The notes: generated by a model not told the origin, from the letters alone. 64,000 bases of DNA from Ovis canadensis (GCF_042477335.2 NC_091260.1:62335501-62399500), one strand, 5' to 3'; counted from the stretch's first letter, positions 23,242 through 35,457 are shown. Numbers and translations: made by a program.

Positions 23242-24110
23242 GATTCCTTTTTAGATATAGAATCAAAAGCACCATCCATGAAAGAAATAATATTTACTTC
23301 ATTGAAATTAAAAACTTCTAACCTGTAAAAAACAATATCAAAAGACAAGTCAAGACTTGAGAAAATATTTACAGAAGACACATCTGAACAAACTAAGCAT
23401 ACTCTTGTCATACTATTGAGCAGTCAAGCTCCTTCATATGTACGCAAAGGAGTTACAAATTATGTCTATACAAAAACATGCACTTGGATATTTATAGCAG
23501 CCTTATTTTTAACTCCCCAAACTTGGAAGCAACCAAGATGTCCATCAGTAGTTGAGTGTATAAACTGTGGTATATCCAGACAATGGAATATTATTCAGCA
23601 CTAAAAATAAATGAGCTATGAAGTTTTGGAACAACATGGAGAAATCTTAAGTGTATATTACTTAGTGAAAGAAGCACACCTAAAAAAGCTACATATGGTT
23701 TGATACCAAATGTACAACACTGGAAAGGGCAAAGCTTGGAGATATTAAAAAGACCAATGGTTAGTATGGTTGGAGGAGTGGGGAAATTAATTGGTAGAGC
23801 ATGAAAGATATTTAATACAGTGAAAATACTCTGTCTCATATTATCATGATGGGTATATGTCCTTATACATTTATCTAAGCAGTGAGAGCTGTTGTATGAT
23901 AGATTTTACAACACCAAGGGTGAACCCTAATGTTTTTTGGATGATAATGATATATCAATGTATGTTCATCCTTAGTAAAAATTAGCACTGAGGTGAGTGA
24001 TGTTGATAATTGAGAAGAATATGTATGTAGGTGCAGAAATTATATGGAGAATTTCATTATCTTCCTCTCAATTTTGCTTAAAACTTATCTTTTATAAAAG
24101 TCTTAAAAAT

Positions 24111-25680
24111 ACATCAGAGTTTGAAACTAAAAACAGATGAAACTTCATCAAAATTGCTAAATATAATATCCACTTATAAAATTTAATGATTTTTATTTAG
24201 AATATTACTTAGTATAAAAACTGAAAGCAAGATTAATATAATTAAAAATCAAGAAAATATTTTTTAAGAATTAATACATAACCAAGTCACAAGAAACTAT
24301 GAAGAATTGTCAATAAGTAACATGAAGAAAATCTAAATAAAAATAGAGATAAATCAGCTCATCAATAACAAATTTTAGCATTGTAAAGTTTGTAATCACT
24401 TTTTCAAGTAATAGGTAACCATGTTTATGTTCAAGAGAAAAATTTAACTGTGTATATTTGAAACTCTATACATTTGTAATTTTAAAAGAGTAAAAGTTCA
24501 TTGTTAATTAATTTCTTATGGGAACAGAAACAGAAATCAGCTTAGCAGGTACACAGATATACTACAGAAACACATATTTTAAAACATTTTCTTTTCTTTT
24601 TTTTCCCCAAAAATCAGGAAAATAAGACTGATGGAATACACTAGAAAGCTCAGAAACAGATGTACCCAGGAAGATACAGCAATAATGGTACCTGAAATAA
24701 TAAGGAGGGGTGGAATATCTAGGATTTGATTTAGAACAATCTGGCACACCACATGCAAGAAAAAAATGGCCCATATTTTGTTATTAAAAAAAATGTAAAA
24801 GAATTAAGATTGTGGAGTTAATTATAGAAAATTCCAGACGATAAATTGACAAATAACTGCATTCTTGAGTCAGGAAAACAGATCTTTAGAAAGCTAAAAA
24901 GGATAATTCATAAGAAGAAAATATAATGATTAGAGTATATAAAAACCAGTGACTGTATTCAATGTAAAATTCTATACTATGTTAATTAAAGCCAGATAGT
25001 CATACAATTTAAATGATATGTAAAGCATCTGTACAATGTCTAAAATAATTAGAATGCAGTATAAAATGGTACAGATTATAGGTCATTGCCTGTTTTCAAA
25101 TATTGGCACATATCTGATTTTTGTTGTCTCTGTTTTTGTAGTTGGCATATTTCTTAATGTCCTTGTGGATCAGATTTCTTTTTATGTTCCAGTGTTATTT
25201 TGATCATTGTACTTTTATGGAAATTAATCAAGTTCAGACATGGAATAAGATCAGAACAGTGCATGGGATATAAACATTTAAATAAATACAGTTATTAATA
25301 TGCATTAAAATATAAGCTATTATTTTGTCTTATTACTTATCATCTTTTACCAACAAAGGCATATAATTTAGATCACCAAAGGGATATTTAAATTTAATAA
25401 GATAAATACAAGACAACAAATAGAAATATGGCCACAGATATAATTAGGCAATTCATAGATGGGGAAACATGATTAATAAGTAAAGCATATCAAACTTAAA
25501 GGATATGCAATTATTGTTTTCACTTTCTATCATCCCTGCAATTTGCATGTAGCTTACATTTATTGTTTCATGTGATTTAATTGGCAGATTTTTACACTGT
25601 ACATAATTAATGGAGAAGTGGATCTAAATTATTTGCTGTCTCATCATTTATGAACAGAGTATAAAAACTCCTTAGTCTCA
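24111..25680. other. Unassigned AT-rich sequence
   Basis: Very AT-rich. No gene-like frame, except a 70-codon minus-strand frame at 24562-24774 without motifs. No clear repeat. Confidence 0.5.
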
Positions 25681-25807
25681 GAAGTAATCAGAGAAATGCA
25701 AATTTGAGAAAAGAGAAAACTTTACACTCATGACATTGACCCAAATACTAAAAAAGTTAAGTTACACAAAAGTCTGGTGAAGATTTGGAACACAGAAAGC
25801 ATCCTGT

Positions 25808-26133
25808 GGGGTTCCCTTGTGCCTCAGTGCTGAAGATACTGCCTGCCTGCCAATGCAGGAGATTTGGATTTGACCCCTGGTCCAGGAGGATCCCTCATGT
25901 CATGGAATAACTAAGCCCATGAACTACAGCTACTGGGCCTGTGCCCAAGAGCCCGAGAGCCACACATACTGAGGCCTGCATACCCTAGACTCCATGCTTC
26001 ACAACAGGAGAAGCCACCACAGTGAGAAGCCTGCACACCCCAACTAAAGAGCAGCCCTGCTCACTGCAACTAGAGAAAAGCCCTCAAAGTCAAAAATAAA
26101 TAAATAAATACAATTATTTTAAAAAAAAGAAAA
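25808..26133 (+). mobile_element. CHR-type SINE, long form, with TSD
   Basis: tRNA-Glu-derived head (ggttcccttgtgcctcag), CHR body (ctgggcctgtgcccaag; caacaggagaagccaccac; caactagagaaaagccc) and A-rich tail (aataaataaataaa). Flanks agaaagcatcctgt (25794-25807) and agaaagcatcttgt (26134-26147) are a 14-bp TSD with one mismatch. Confidence 0.93.
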
Positions 26134-26235
26134 AGAAAGCATCTTGTATCTCTAATGGGAGTGTACAACCCTGAAAAGTCATCTGGGAGTATGCAATGAA
26201 AGTGGTTATTTGTATACCACAAGACTCACCTAGAT

Positions 26236-26442
26236 TTCTTTTTTTTTAATATAAATTTATTTATTTTAATTGGAGGTTAATTACTTTACAATATTGTATT
26301 GGTTTTGCCATACATCAATATGAATCTGCCACAGGTATACATGTGTTCCCTATCCTGAACCCCCCTCCCTCCTCCCTCCCCGTACCATCCCTCTGGCTCA
26401 TCTCAGTGCACCAGCCCCAAGCATATCTGTCTAATCTCCATT
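26236..26442 (-). mobile_element. Ruminant L1 3' end, inverted
   Basis: Antisense copy of the same 3'UTR as at 12186-12463: T-rich tail at the left, then attggaggttaattac, tattggttttgccatacatc and ccagccccaagcat. It ends near the acatcccagag segment. Confidence 0.85.
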
Positions 26443-26775
26443 GTATACATCCCAGAGAAGTTATTACAAAAGTACTTTAAAATACTTCACATTGGTAACT
26501 ATAATGTATTTGGGGGTTTCAAGATCATTTAGCAATAACCTAGGATTTCATCCTATTCAAATATCAGACATACAGTATGGAATATAGTCAACAACAAACT
26601 ACATATATACACAGCAGCATAGGTTGATACATACATAATGATGAATGAGAAAAATCAAGAAGTGAAAAATATATTCATGTAAATTAAACATTACATACAG
26701 GCTAAAACACACAATTAAATATATGTGTTCAAATGCCTATACAGATAGACATACAACATTTTTTACTAGAACTTC

Positions 26776-26905
26776 TAAATGGGAAGATCCCTTGGAGAGG
26801 GACATGGTGGGACACTTCTATATTCTTGCCTGGAAAATCCCCATGGATGAAGGAGACTTGCAGGCTATAGTCCATAGGGTTGCAAAGACTGAAGAGACTT
26901 AGTGC
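26776..26905 (+). mobile_element. Bov-tA SINE, 5'-truncated
   Basis: Starts in the body (tgggaagatcccttggagag) and ends at tgcaaagactgaagagactta; the tRNA-like head is missing. Confidence 0.8.
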
Positions 26906-27120
26906 TCCTGGAGTTAGGGAAATAACAGTGGGGATTCAGGAATAGAGTGGGAAAAAAAAAAAGAAAGGAATTGTTCATTTTTGGCCCACTGATGATAACA
27001 TATTAAGAGCACAAGTTTGACATTTTAAGTTAGACAATTAATGAATGAATATTATACTGGTTTGGGGCTCTAGATTCTGTTTCCTTTGTGTTTGGCGTAT
27101 TCCTCACCAATTGCACATAT

Positions 27121-27328
27121 TAGGTGCTGCTAGGGGTAAAGAACCCGCCTGACGATGTAGGAGACACGAGACATGGATTTGATCCCTGGATCAGGAAGAC
27201 CCCCTTGGAGAAGGGGATTGTGACCCACTCCACTACTCTTGTCTGGAGAATCCAATGGACAGAGGAGGTTAGCGGGCTACAGTCAATAGCGTTGCAGAGT
27301 TGGCCACAACCTAATTGACCTAGCATGT
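27121..27328 (+). mobile_element. Bov-tA SINE
   Basis: Sense orientation, complete but diverged: ctgctaggggtaaagaaccc, gatttgatccctggatcagg and gttgcagagttggccacaac. Confidence 0.87.
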
Positions 27329-27905
27329 AGCAAGCACATGTTCACTTTAAATCTGATCTTCTGAAGTTCTTACTCCCTCAGTGTGTTCATCATTTCCAAA
27401 ACTTCTTGTTGGAGAAGGTCATGGAGAGGACTTGACTGCTGGTTGACCTGCAAGCTGGACCCAGACAATCAGAGATTCTTCCCCTATCCCCCACCCCAGA
27501 ATGTATGTTCCCACCCATCATTCCAATGCTAAGAGCTATTTAAAAGACACAGCTTTGAGAGAGTAAAGTGTTGTTGAGACCATCTGGACTGAATATGTGA
27601 CCAAACCCAATTAAGGTCTCTGTATAAACTTTTAAGATCCTGACAGGCAGATGCTGAGAACTACTTGTCTTGTGGCTGCCAAGACAAGTCTCATGTGTAA
27701 AGTTCCCTTACTTATGAAACCTGGCACTTGTTAACTGAGAATGGTCTGCCTCTTCTACGTTTTTGTTTGGTCTCTTCTTGCCCTTTTTGTATGGGGACCA
27801 GTTTCAAATTTCACTCAGGTGCCAAACCAGCAATAGTGCAGTAAGCCAGGAGACTAAAGAAATGGGTCTTGGGAACAAGGCATCCACAAGGGAAATCCCA
27901 ACGGT

Positions 27906-28122
27906 GGTGCTCAGTCACTCAGGCATGTCCAACTCTTTGCAGCCCTGTGCACTGTAGCCCTCCAGGCTTCTCTGACCATGGAATTGTCCAGGCAAGAATA
28001 CTGGACTGGGTTGCCATTTTCTATTCCAGGGAATCTTCCCAACCCAGGAATCAAACCCAGATCTCTCATGTCTCAAGCATTCTCAGGCAGATTCTTTACC
28101 ACTAAAGCCCCCTGGGAAGCCC
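27906..28122 (-). mobile_element. Bov-tA SINE
   Basis: Full-length antisense Bov-tA: gtgctcagtcactcagg at the left to ccccctgggaagccc at the right. Confidence 0.92.
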
Positions 28123-28484
28123 AAATAGGCCATGAACCTCTACATGGGGAGTTGTGGCCCCTAGGATAGATGTCTGTAGACTATGTGGATGCTCTAAAAA
28201 TGTTGGCTGATTTGATGCCCGTGTGTGAGGAACTGTGCACTGTGGAATAGAGAGGAAATAAAGGCCTGTGCAAAGGGCTGGCCTCTGCTACGGGCTATTC
28301 AGCTGGCCACAGATCCTAAAATAGAGATTGTAGCCTGAGTTAGAAAGTTGGAAGAAGAGCTAAGATTAGAGGGGAATGTATGATGGTTCATTACTCTGCA
28401 AGCTTTGGGACTGGCAAACAAGATGGGAGAGTAAGATATTATGTCTGAGACCCCAGCTTGCCGTTTTGCAAGGCTTGGCTGTGC

Positions 28485-28688
28485 TTAGGCGCTCAGTCAT
28501 GTCCTACTCTTTGTGATCCCATAGACGGTAGCCTACCAGGCTTCTCTGTCCATGGGGATTCTCCAGGCAAGAATCCTGGAGTGGGTTGCCATGCTTTCCT
28601 CCAGTGGATCTTCCCAAGCCAAGGACTGAGTCCAGGTCTCCAGAATTGCAGGCAGATTCTTTACCATCTGAGTCACCGGAGAAGCTCA
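28485..28688 (-). mobile_element. Bov-tA SINE
   Basis: Full-length antisense Bov-tA (gcgctcagtcatgtcctac to ctgagtcaccggagaagctc). The next bases repeat an internal SINE word (aagaatactggagtggg at 28689-28705), possibly a scrap of a second copy. Confidence 0.9.
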
Positions 28689-29336
28689 AGAATACTGGAG
28701 TGGGAAGTATATGGAGAGTACAATCTGCATTGGATCAAGGTTTGGGCACTGTGGCAAAGCCTGTGGGACTTGGAGAGGAGGGATTCTTTGGAAAGTGAGA
28801 AAAGCAAGAAGAAATATATGGTGACGATTGACAATGAAATGGACAAAATATTCCATACTGTCTGATCCCCAGTACAAAAGAAAACTGAGACACAGCAGCA
28901 ACAATCCCAGTCAATGGGGCAACTCCCAATTCAGGAAATGGTGATGATGAGAGAATGTACTTCCACTGAACTTGGTATAGCTGCCGTGTTCCAGCAAAAG
29001 GCCAGGAAAAGCATGTAGGCGTCGTTAGCAAGGCTATGGGACACCTGATGGGGGTGGGGATGGTGTGGTGACAGCCTTTCTCTGACTTGGGGCAGAAAGC
29101 ACAGAAAATGAGCAGTATTACTGTGCACTCTGCTCTCAGGCAGCACCTGCATAATGCTCAGGGGTTCAAGGTCTTCACTTCCTTATAAATTGCATTCTTC
29201 TAGCCTGCAGGAGGTTTGGCCCAATGAAGGGGATCTCCTTGGGCACATGGGGCCCTGTAAGTCCATAAAGGAGGTACAAAAAACTCATAGGGAGTTGGGA
29301 ATAAGATCGTCTATCTAAGTCCCTGTGTTTGAAGGC

Positions 29337-29535
29337 CCTTAAAGAACCAACTGTCAATGCATGGGACATAAGAGATGGAGGTTCAATCCCTGTGTAGGGA
29401 AGCTCCCCTGAAGAAGGGCATCTCAGTCCACTCCAGTATTCTTGACTGGAGAATCCTATAGACAGAGGAGCCTGGTTGGTTACAGTCCATGGGATTGCAG
29501 AGTTGGACGCAACTGAAGTGACTTAGCATACACAA
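29337..29535 (+). mobile_element. Bov-tA SINE
   Basis: Sense orientation with a diverged head: gaggttcaatccctgtgtag (B-box region), agtattcttgactggagaa, and the end ttggacgcaactgaagtgac. Confidence 0.88.
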
Positions 29536-30897
29536 TCAGACCACATTCATTTCAAGAATAAAAGCCAAGATAAGCCATTCACCCCCAACACCTGGTATAA
29601 ATGCCAATATCCATAGTGAATCCAGATGTGGGACAAAACATATGATGTTGAGCGATCCTTTGCTGATCTGAGGGGAAAATGACAGATCCTGGGAATGGGT
29701 ATAGGCTGTGGGGAAGCCATAAGATAGAGAGGAAGCTAAAAGCTAAAACACCACCTTGATTAGATTTTTCACTATGGGATAATCTACTATTTTTGTAATT
29801 ATTTTATAGGTTTCTGTTATTCATATACTTTTTTTATTTCTGCAAGAAATTTGTCACAGTTTTGGGGAGATTTTTATATCTTGTCATTTTATTAATAAGA
29901 AATTATAATTTTTCTAGCTGTATTCCTTTATGTATGTTTTTAAAATGTATGCCTAAACATTTTTCTAGATTTTAATTGCCCTAAGCTTTGTGCATGTTAT
30001 ATTAAAAATTGCACTATTTTTCCAATTATATAATTCATACTTTAATTCTTGGTAATTTATTTTTTTCATTTTTAAAATAGCTTCCTGAGGAGAAAACTTA
30101 GTTGCTGTATTTTAAGTTTTGTACATCTTTTGGCAAAACGGATTTTCTGTTTTTTGGATGTGATTCTTTCACTTTCATTCCATCATTATAAGAAGATATA
30201 TTTATAATTTAGCATTAGTTTTCATAGATGTCTGCTTTTATTGCATTGTCTTTAGGGAGAATGATTTGTAAGAAGGTAAATTTTGAAATTTGTTGACCTT
30301 TATTTTGTGACCTAATATATCATCAGATTTTCTTTATGGTTTCTGCGAATTGGAAATAAAATTGTTATAGCTTTGTTGATTATAAAGTTATTTATATAAG
30401 TATTATATTAGTTATTCCAATCCTCAGTATTTTGCTTATATTTTGACTTGGTTTCTTGGTGTCAAAAATCAGCCTATAAGAGAATTCTATATTAAAGTTT
30501 TGCAGATGCAACTTAACTGCATAATTTTTCAGGTCTTTAAAAAATAAATAAAACATAGATGAATTTTGACATTTTAAAATTTCATGTTTAATCTTTTACT
30601 TGAAAGATGATTTTATCAATTCACAAAAATGATAGATAAATATGGTGCTTAGATTTGTCCTGTAATCTTAGTTTTTATTTTATCCTTGCCTTCCTTTTCA
30701 CATACTCATGTGGTTCCACATTTCAAAATTTAAAACTTTGATAGAGAATTTGTTTTGATAAATGCTTATGCTAATATTTAGATTATTTTTTCTTTAAATA
30801 GTTGGCCATCTGTATCAACCTACGATTAGCATTTTATTTTTTTGCATTGCTTTTCAGTTGGTCTTTATATAATATTTATCCATTATATTTGTGTCTA
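29536..30897. other. Unassigned AT-rich sequence, possibly old antisense L1
   Basis: The first 220 bases are of mixed composition and unassigned. From about 29760 the sequence is T-rich, with faint antisense-L1 style. No gene is seen. Confidence 0.4.
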
Positions 30898-30909
30898 TTA
30901 TTATTCACT

Positions 30910-31124
30910 CCCTGCATGTGCTCAGTCACTAAGACTAATTTGACCCTCTACAACTCCATGGACTATAGCCCACCAAGCTCCTCTGTTCATGGTATTTTCC
31001 AGGCAAGAATACTGGAGTGGGTTGCCATTTCCTCCTCCAGGAGATCTTCCTGATGTGTGGATTGAACCCACATCTCCTGCACTGGCAGGCGGATTCTTTA
31101 CCACTGAGCCACTGGGGAAGCCCT
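30910..31124 (-). mobile_element. Bov-tA SINE with TSD
   Basis: Antisense Bov-tA, full length (tgtgctcagtcactaagac to gccactggggaagcc). Flanks ttattattcact (30898-30909) and ttactattcact (31125-31136) form a 12-bp TSD with one mismatch. Confidence 0.94.
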
Positions 31125-31136
31125 TTACTATTCACT

Positions 31137-32134
31137 AAATTTTATTAATCTGCATAATTTTAAGCCAATGTCAAACATATCTAATTATTACAACTTTAAT
31201 CATCTTGTTACTAATTTTTAAATAATTTTCTCTATCCAGTTATAATTTACTATTTATATAATATTTAAATTTTTCTTATTTAATGATTGTTATATAGATG
31301 CTTTGAGCTCAGTTTAATAGATAAAAGAACATTTTCTGTTTATAATATTTACAACATTGAGTATTTATCTTCAAGAAAAAATTATGTTTCCATTCTTCAT
31401 AGTTTTCTTTTTTTTATTTCTAGTTCAATTCAATTATCTAACCTAATCTTGCATATCCTAAAGTGTCACCTTCTTAACTATTGTTACTATAAATGTTTCT
31501 TTTCTATATTACATTCTTTTAAAAAGTGATTGCTGGTACTGAGTGATAGAGCATTTATTTTTCTTTTAAAATTAATATGTTCATTCAATATAGTTGTGTA
31601 ATTATTTCAGAAATTTCTCAAAGTTTGTAGGCCCAGATTACAACATAGATTCAATTTAGATGATTTGTCAAATGAGTATGTTTAAAAAAAAAAAAGATGG
31701 AAAAAGAGATTGAAAGTATTAATGTGACAAGTTTTCATTACAAAAAAACAGAATTACAGAGATAGAGAAAGTTAGAACATGAAAGTGGATTTGAGTCTCA
31801 AAAAGATAGAATTTCTGTGAATGTAATTGGCCTAGAAGAAAAAAAGGATTGATTAGAGATTTCTGAGGAGAATTTAGTGTCACATCAGGAGACACTAAGG
31901 AAGTAGGCAGAATGGGAACTGCTTTTCCAGGAATTTGGTTGACTCATCTCTAGAAACAATGAAGTTACCAAGCATGATAGAACAGTTTGGAGGATACAAG
32001 AAGGCTGTCTCCTCAGTTTCTGATTGTTACCTTGAATTATTCCCATGGGTTTTACAGATGCCAAATTAAATCTTGTAACAAAATCATATTACTGCATATT
32101 TCTTTCCAATTACCTTACATCTTTTGTATTTCTC
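31137..32134. other. Unassigned AT-rich sequence
   Basis: No gene or nameable repeat is seen. Contains an A-run at 31683-31694. Confidence 0.5.
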
Positions 32135-32736
32135 TACTTTATTTTTTGGGGCTCCAAAATCACTGCAGATGGTGATTGCAGCCATGAAATTAAAAGACGC
32201 TTACTCCTTGGAAGAAAACTTATGACCAACCTAGATAGCATATTGAAAAGCAGAGACATTGCCAACAAAGGTCCGTCTAGTCAAGGCTATGGTTTTTCCT
32301 GTGGTCATGTATGGATGCGAGAGTTGGACTGTGAAGAAGGCTGAGGGCTGAAGAATTGATGCTTTTGAAGTGTGGTGTTGGAGAAGACTCTTGAGAGCCC
32401 CTTGGACTGCAAGGAGATCCAACCAGTCCATTCTGAAGGAGATCAACCCTGGGATTTCTTTGGAAGGAATGATGCTAAAGCGGAAACTCCAGTACTTTGG
32501 CCACCTCATGTGAAGAGTTGACTCACTGGAAAATACTCTGATACTGGGAGGGATTGGGGGCAGGAGGAGAAGGGGGTGACAGAGGATGAGATGGCTGGAT
32601 GGCATCACTGACTTGATGGACGTGAGTCTAAGTAAACTCCGGGAGTTGATGATGGACAGGGAGGCCTGGCGTGCTGCGATTCATGGGATCGCAAAGAGTT
32701 GGAAACGACTGAGCGACTGAACTGAACTGAACTGAG
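32135..32736 (+). mobile_element. BovB LINE 3' end
   Basis: Starts at the codons for FIFWGSKITADGDCSHEIK and ends with an intact ctgaactgaactgaactga tail. Internal differences from the neighbours include a short deletion near 32260 (the IT-LP codons), which breaks the frame, and a stop replacing an arginine near 32513. Low divergence from the copies at 12816, 41185 and 51793 suggests a fairly young insertion. No TSD was found. Confidence 0.94.
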
Positions 32737-32999
32737 ACAAATTGTACTGAAAAACTATCATCATCATCATTATATGCCCAGTGTTTTTAATAGAATACAT
32801 CTACTCTAATATTTCATGAATATTCCAAACACATTTCATTGTTTATTATTATTTTTAGTAAGGAGAAAATATATTCAGACATTTATTTTATAATGTGTAA
32901 TTGTGTCTGGGAACTGAATAGTCAGAGAAGACTTATGATGGGCTAGATTGAGGACTATTTTAAAAAATGAAACTAGTCTTTACATTTTCTCACCATATA
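32737..32999. other. Unassigned sequence with short ATC repeat
   Basis: A (ATC)n patch lies at about 32757-32772; otherwise nothing is recognised. Confidence 0.5.
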
Positions 33000-33733
33000 A
33001 ATTCTACATGTATAGGGGAACAGTATGGATTTTTCTTAGCAATAGAGCTACCATATAATCCTACATTGCCACTCTTGGGTATATATCCAGAAAATGATCT
33101 GAAAGGATACACACACCCCAGTGTTCATTGCAGCACTGTTCTCAATAACCAAAACATTAAAACAATCTAAATGTCCATTGACAGAGGAATTGATAAAGAG
33201 ATGTGGTACATATATACAATGGAATATAACTCAGTCATTATAGAGAATGAAATAATACCATTTTCAGCAATATGGATGGACCTACAGAGTCCATACTGAA
33301 TGCATGAGATCAGACAGAGAAAGAGAGTTCATACTGAATGAAGTAAGTCTGACAGAAAAAGATAAACATCATGTGACAGTCCTTATATGGGAAGTCTAAA
33401 AAGAAATGATACAACTGAATTTGCTTACAAAAGAGAGCCAAACTCACAGACTTAGAAAGGGAACTTAAAGTTCCCAAGGAAGAAGGAGTAGGGGGAAGAG
33501 ACAGTTTGGGATTGATATGTACACACTGCTATATTTAAAATGGATAACTAACAAGGATCTACTTGTAGCACAGGTTACTCTACTCAATATTATGTAACAA
33601 ATGGGAAAAGGGTTTGAAAAAGAATAGATATATGTATATGTATAAGTGAATCAGTTGGCTGTACACCTGAAGCTATCACATCATTGTTAATAATACTTCA
33701 ATATAAAGCAACAAGTGAAAAATAAATTATATA
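33000..33733 (+). mobile_element. L1 LINE 3' end
   Basis: L1 ORF2 terminus and 3'UTR: cctacattgccactcttggg, gtgttcattgcagcactgtt, caatggaatataactcagtc, agcaatatggatggacct, then the 3'UTR with gtacacctgaagctatcac and an A-rich end. Frames are broken. It is a different, more diverged 3'UTR than the element at 12186. Confidence 0.88.
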
Positions 33734-33773
33734 TAATTTTATGCAGAAATACACATGTAAATTATATAAATAC

Positions 33774-33912
33774 ATATGTGTGTGTGTGAACTATGCCGTA
33801 TGACCTCCTCTGCTTCATTGTTGTCCACTCTTAATGCATGGAGAAAGTACACAGACATACATGTTTGCATGTATACAGTTAAATCTATATACATATATAT
33901 ATATATATATAA
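33774..33912. repeat. TG and TA microsatellites
   Basis: A (TG)n patch at 33776-33788 and a (TA)n run at about 33887-33911, with unremarkable sequence between. Confidence 0.85.
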
Positions 33913-35014
33913 TCAACACAAAACTTGTGTTTCTTATTTGTTTTGGCAACTGATGTTAAACTTCAAGACAAATAAAATGGTAGGTCAATTATGAAATAGT
34001 CTAACATAATGACATAATTCACCAAATTGATTGCTGTTCAATTAAAGAATCCATCACTTTGTGCAATTTATTTTATTAAATTGTCACTAAACTGTCCAAT
34101 TTGCTTATTTCAGTTTATTTATTTGAACACTGTTAGATGAATGTTTTCTAAAATTCATAAACATTGGAAACCAAGGTCAAATCACCATTATAACAAAATA
34201 GAAGACATCAGGTTTATAACTGGCAAAATATCTCCTGTGCTATCCTAAAATGTACCTCCCTGTCACAGATTGTGAATTATGTCATTTAGAAATTATTGAG
34301 AAATAACACAAATATCAATAGGGAAAATGTTAAAATGCCAAGTTACATTAACAAGAAAATATTACACTGCATATATAAAGTTGAAATGTTTTCAAGTGGT
34401 GTAAATATATTTAATTTCAAATATTACTGGCTCAGATATAAAATAATAAAGTAAAAATGTATATAGTATTTAAGTATAGAGCATATCTTTGATAATTTAT
34501 AAGCAACATTTTTGCATAATTTTCTTTTGAAATAACTTGAACTAAAAAGGATAAAGCATCATTCAGATCTGAATGAGGATAAACAACATATCCCTTCTCC
34601 CTTCAACTGCATCTGTTTATCCTGCAATGCTCTCAAATAAGAGTCTCAGGAATCCAAGAACTATCCCCTGATTTTGGCTCAGAAACATAGATTGTCTGGA
34701 TGAAAGAGGATTCAGGTTTTAGCAAAATCGGCAGTGTACTTGAAGATTAGCCATGAGCTTCAAATACATGCCAACAGCAGCAGCTGGCCTTTAAAAGACT
34801 CACATGTTCATTTCATTTCTGCTCATTGATTTATCTAAAATGAGTGAAGAAGAATAAACAATAAGAAAAGGAGGACATGAGTATATTACAGTGTTTTTCA
34901 CTGTTCTAGAGTTAAATTTTTTTGTCATTTAAGGGTCAGTAAGTTTTCATGTAATAGTGAATATTTGGGACCATATCTTAGAAACTTTCTCAAACAATAG
35001 TCTTCACATATTAT
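33913..35014. other. Unassigned AT-rich sequence
   Basis: No gene-like frame and no nameable repeat. Confidence 0.5.
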
Positions 35015-35082
35015 GTACTATGTGTATGTATGTACATATGTGTGTATGTAAGCATGTTGGTATATGCCATACAAGTATGTGA
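35015..35082. repeat. Imperfect TGTA repeat
   Basis: Alternating purine-pyrimidine sequence (tgtgtatgtatgtac units) directly to the left of a SINE monomer. Confidence 0.8.
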
Positions 35083-35203
35083 AGGGGAGAAGGAAAAGGC
35101 AACCCACTCCAATAGGCTTGCCTGGAATATCCCATGGACAGAGGAGCCTGGTAGGCTACAGTCCATGGAGATCGCAAAGAGGCAGACACGACTGAGCAAC
35201 TTT
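35083..35203 (+). mobile_element. Bov-A SINE monomer
   Basis: One Bov-A unit in sense orientation (gaggaaaaggcaacccactc style start to gcagacacgactgagcaac). There is no tRNA-like head. Confidence 0.85.
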
Positions 35204-35285
35204 CACATACACATATACATACACATGCACATAGATACATGCATACACATACATATATATATACACATGCATATATACACAAACA
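35204..35285. repeat. Imperfect CACATA repeat
   Basis: Alternating cacata/tacaca units, complementary in style to the TGTA tract at 35015-35082, so the SINE monomer is framed by inverted simple repeats. Confidence 0.85.
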
Positions 35286-35457
35286 TCATTGAAAGTTTAC
35301 AATTAATATGAAAAGTAGAAGCAATGTATTAAAAAATACATAATTTGCTGTCTCTCTTGACTATATATTAAGATTACATAGCTACCTATATGCAGAGGTG
35401 CTGATAAGTAACTGTGATAGCTGGCTATTAGCACTATTTTAATACCATATGTAAGAA

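Larger units (their letters stand above)
20060..24110 (+). mobile_element. Old L1 LINE 3' half (host of a nested stack)
   Basis: L1 ORF2 3' sequence is readable in pieces: 20060-20217 (gatattgataaagtgattctaa), 20427-20701 (caatggagcaaacaaagatag), 21031-21045, and then 23254 to about 24110. The last piece holds gaaattaaaaacttctaacc, the typical ORF2 end and the 3'UTR (aatggaatattattcagcac; tgatatatcaatgtatg; cttcctctcaattttgc). The pieces are collinear, so this is a single ancient L1 split by later insertions listed separately. It belongs to an old mammalian L1M-like group; the subfamily cannot be fixed by eye. Confidence 0.82.
25690..26760 (+). mobile_element. Possible old L1 3' region, interrupted
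   Basis: Pieces at 25690-25793 (tcagagaaatgcaaatttgag), 26148-26235 and 26470-26760 (tatacacagcagcatagg) resemble diverged L1 3' sequence. They are separated by a CHR SINE and an inverted L1 3' end. The assignment is tentative. Confidence 0.4.
27330..29336 (+). other. Unassigned moderately GC-rich segment, LTR-retroelement-like
   Basis: Apart from two Bov-tA insertions (27906-28122 and 28485-28688), this segment is not a repeat I can name. Its first part (about 27490-27850) has LTR-like style: a pyrimidine-rich start, a TATA-like taaa context, then a T-rich block with gtctcttcttgcc. The following sequence keeps long, glutamine- and charge-rich frames broken by stops (for example around 28690-28865 and 28900-29150), which suggests a decayed internal region of an endogenous retroelement. 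I see no primer-binding site, protease or polymerase motif, so the call is weak. Confidence 0.3.

Noticed and set aside
28458-28865. 135-codon frame as a gene
   Set aside because: The first part is an antisense Bov-tA, and the second part is broken sequence of uncertain retroelement origin.
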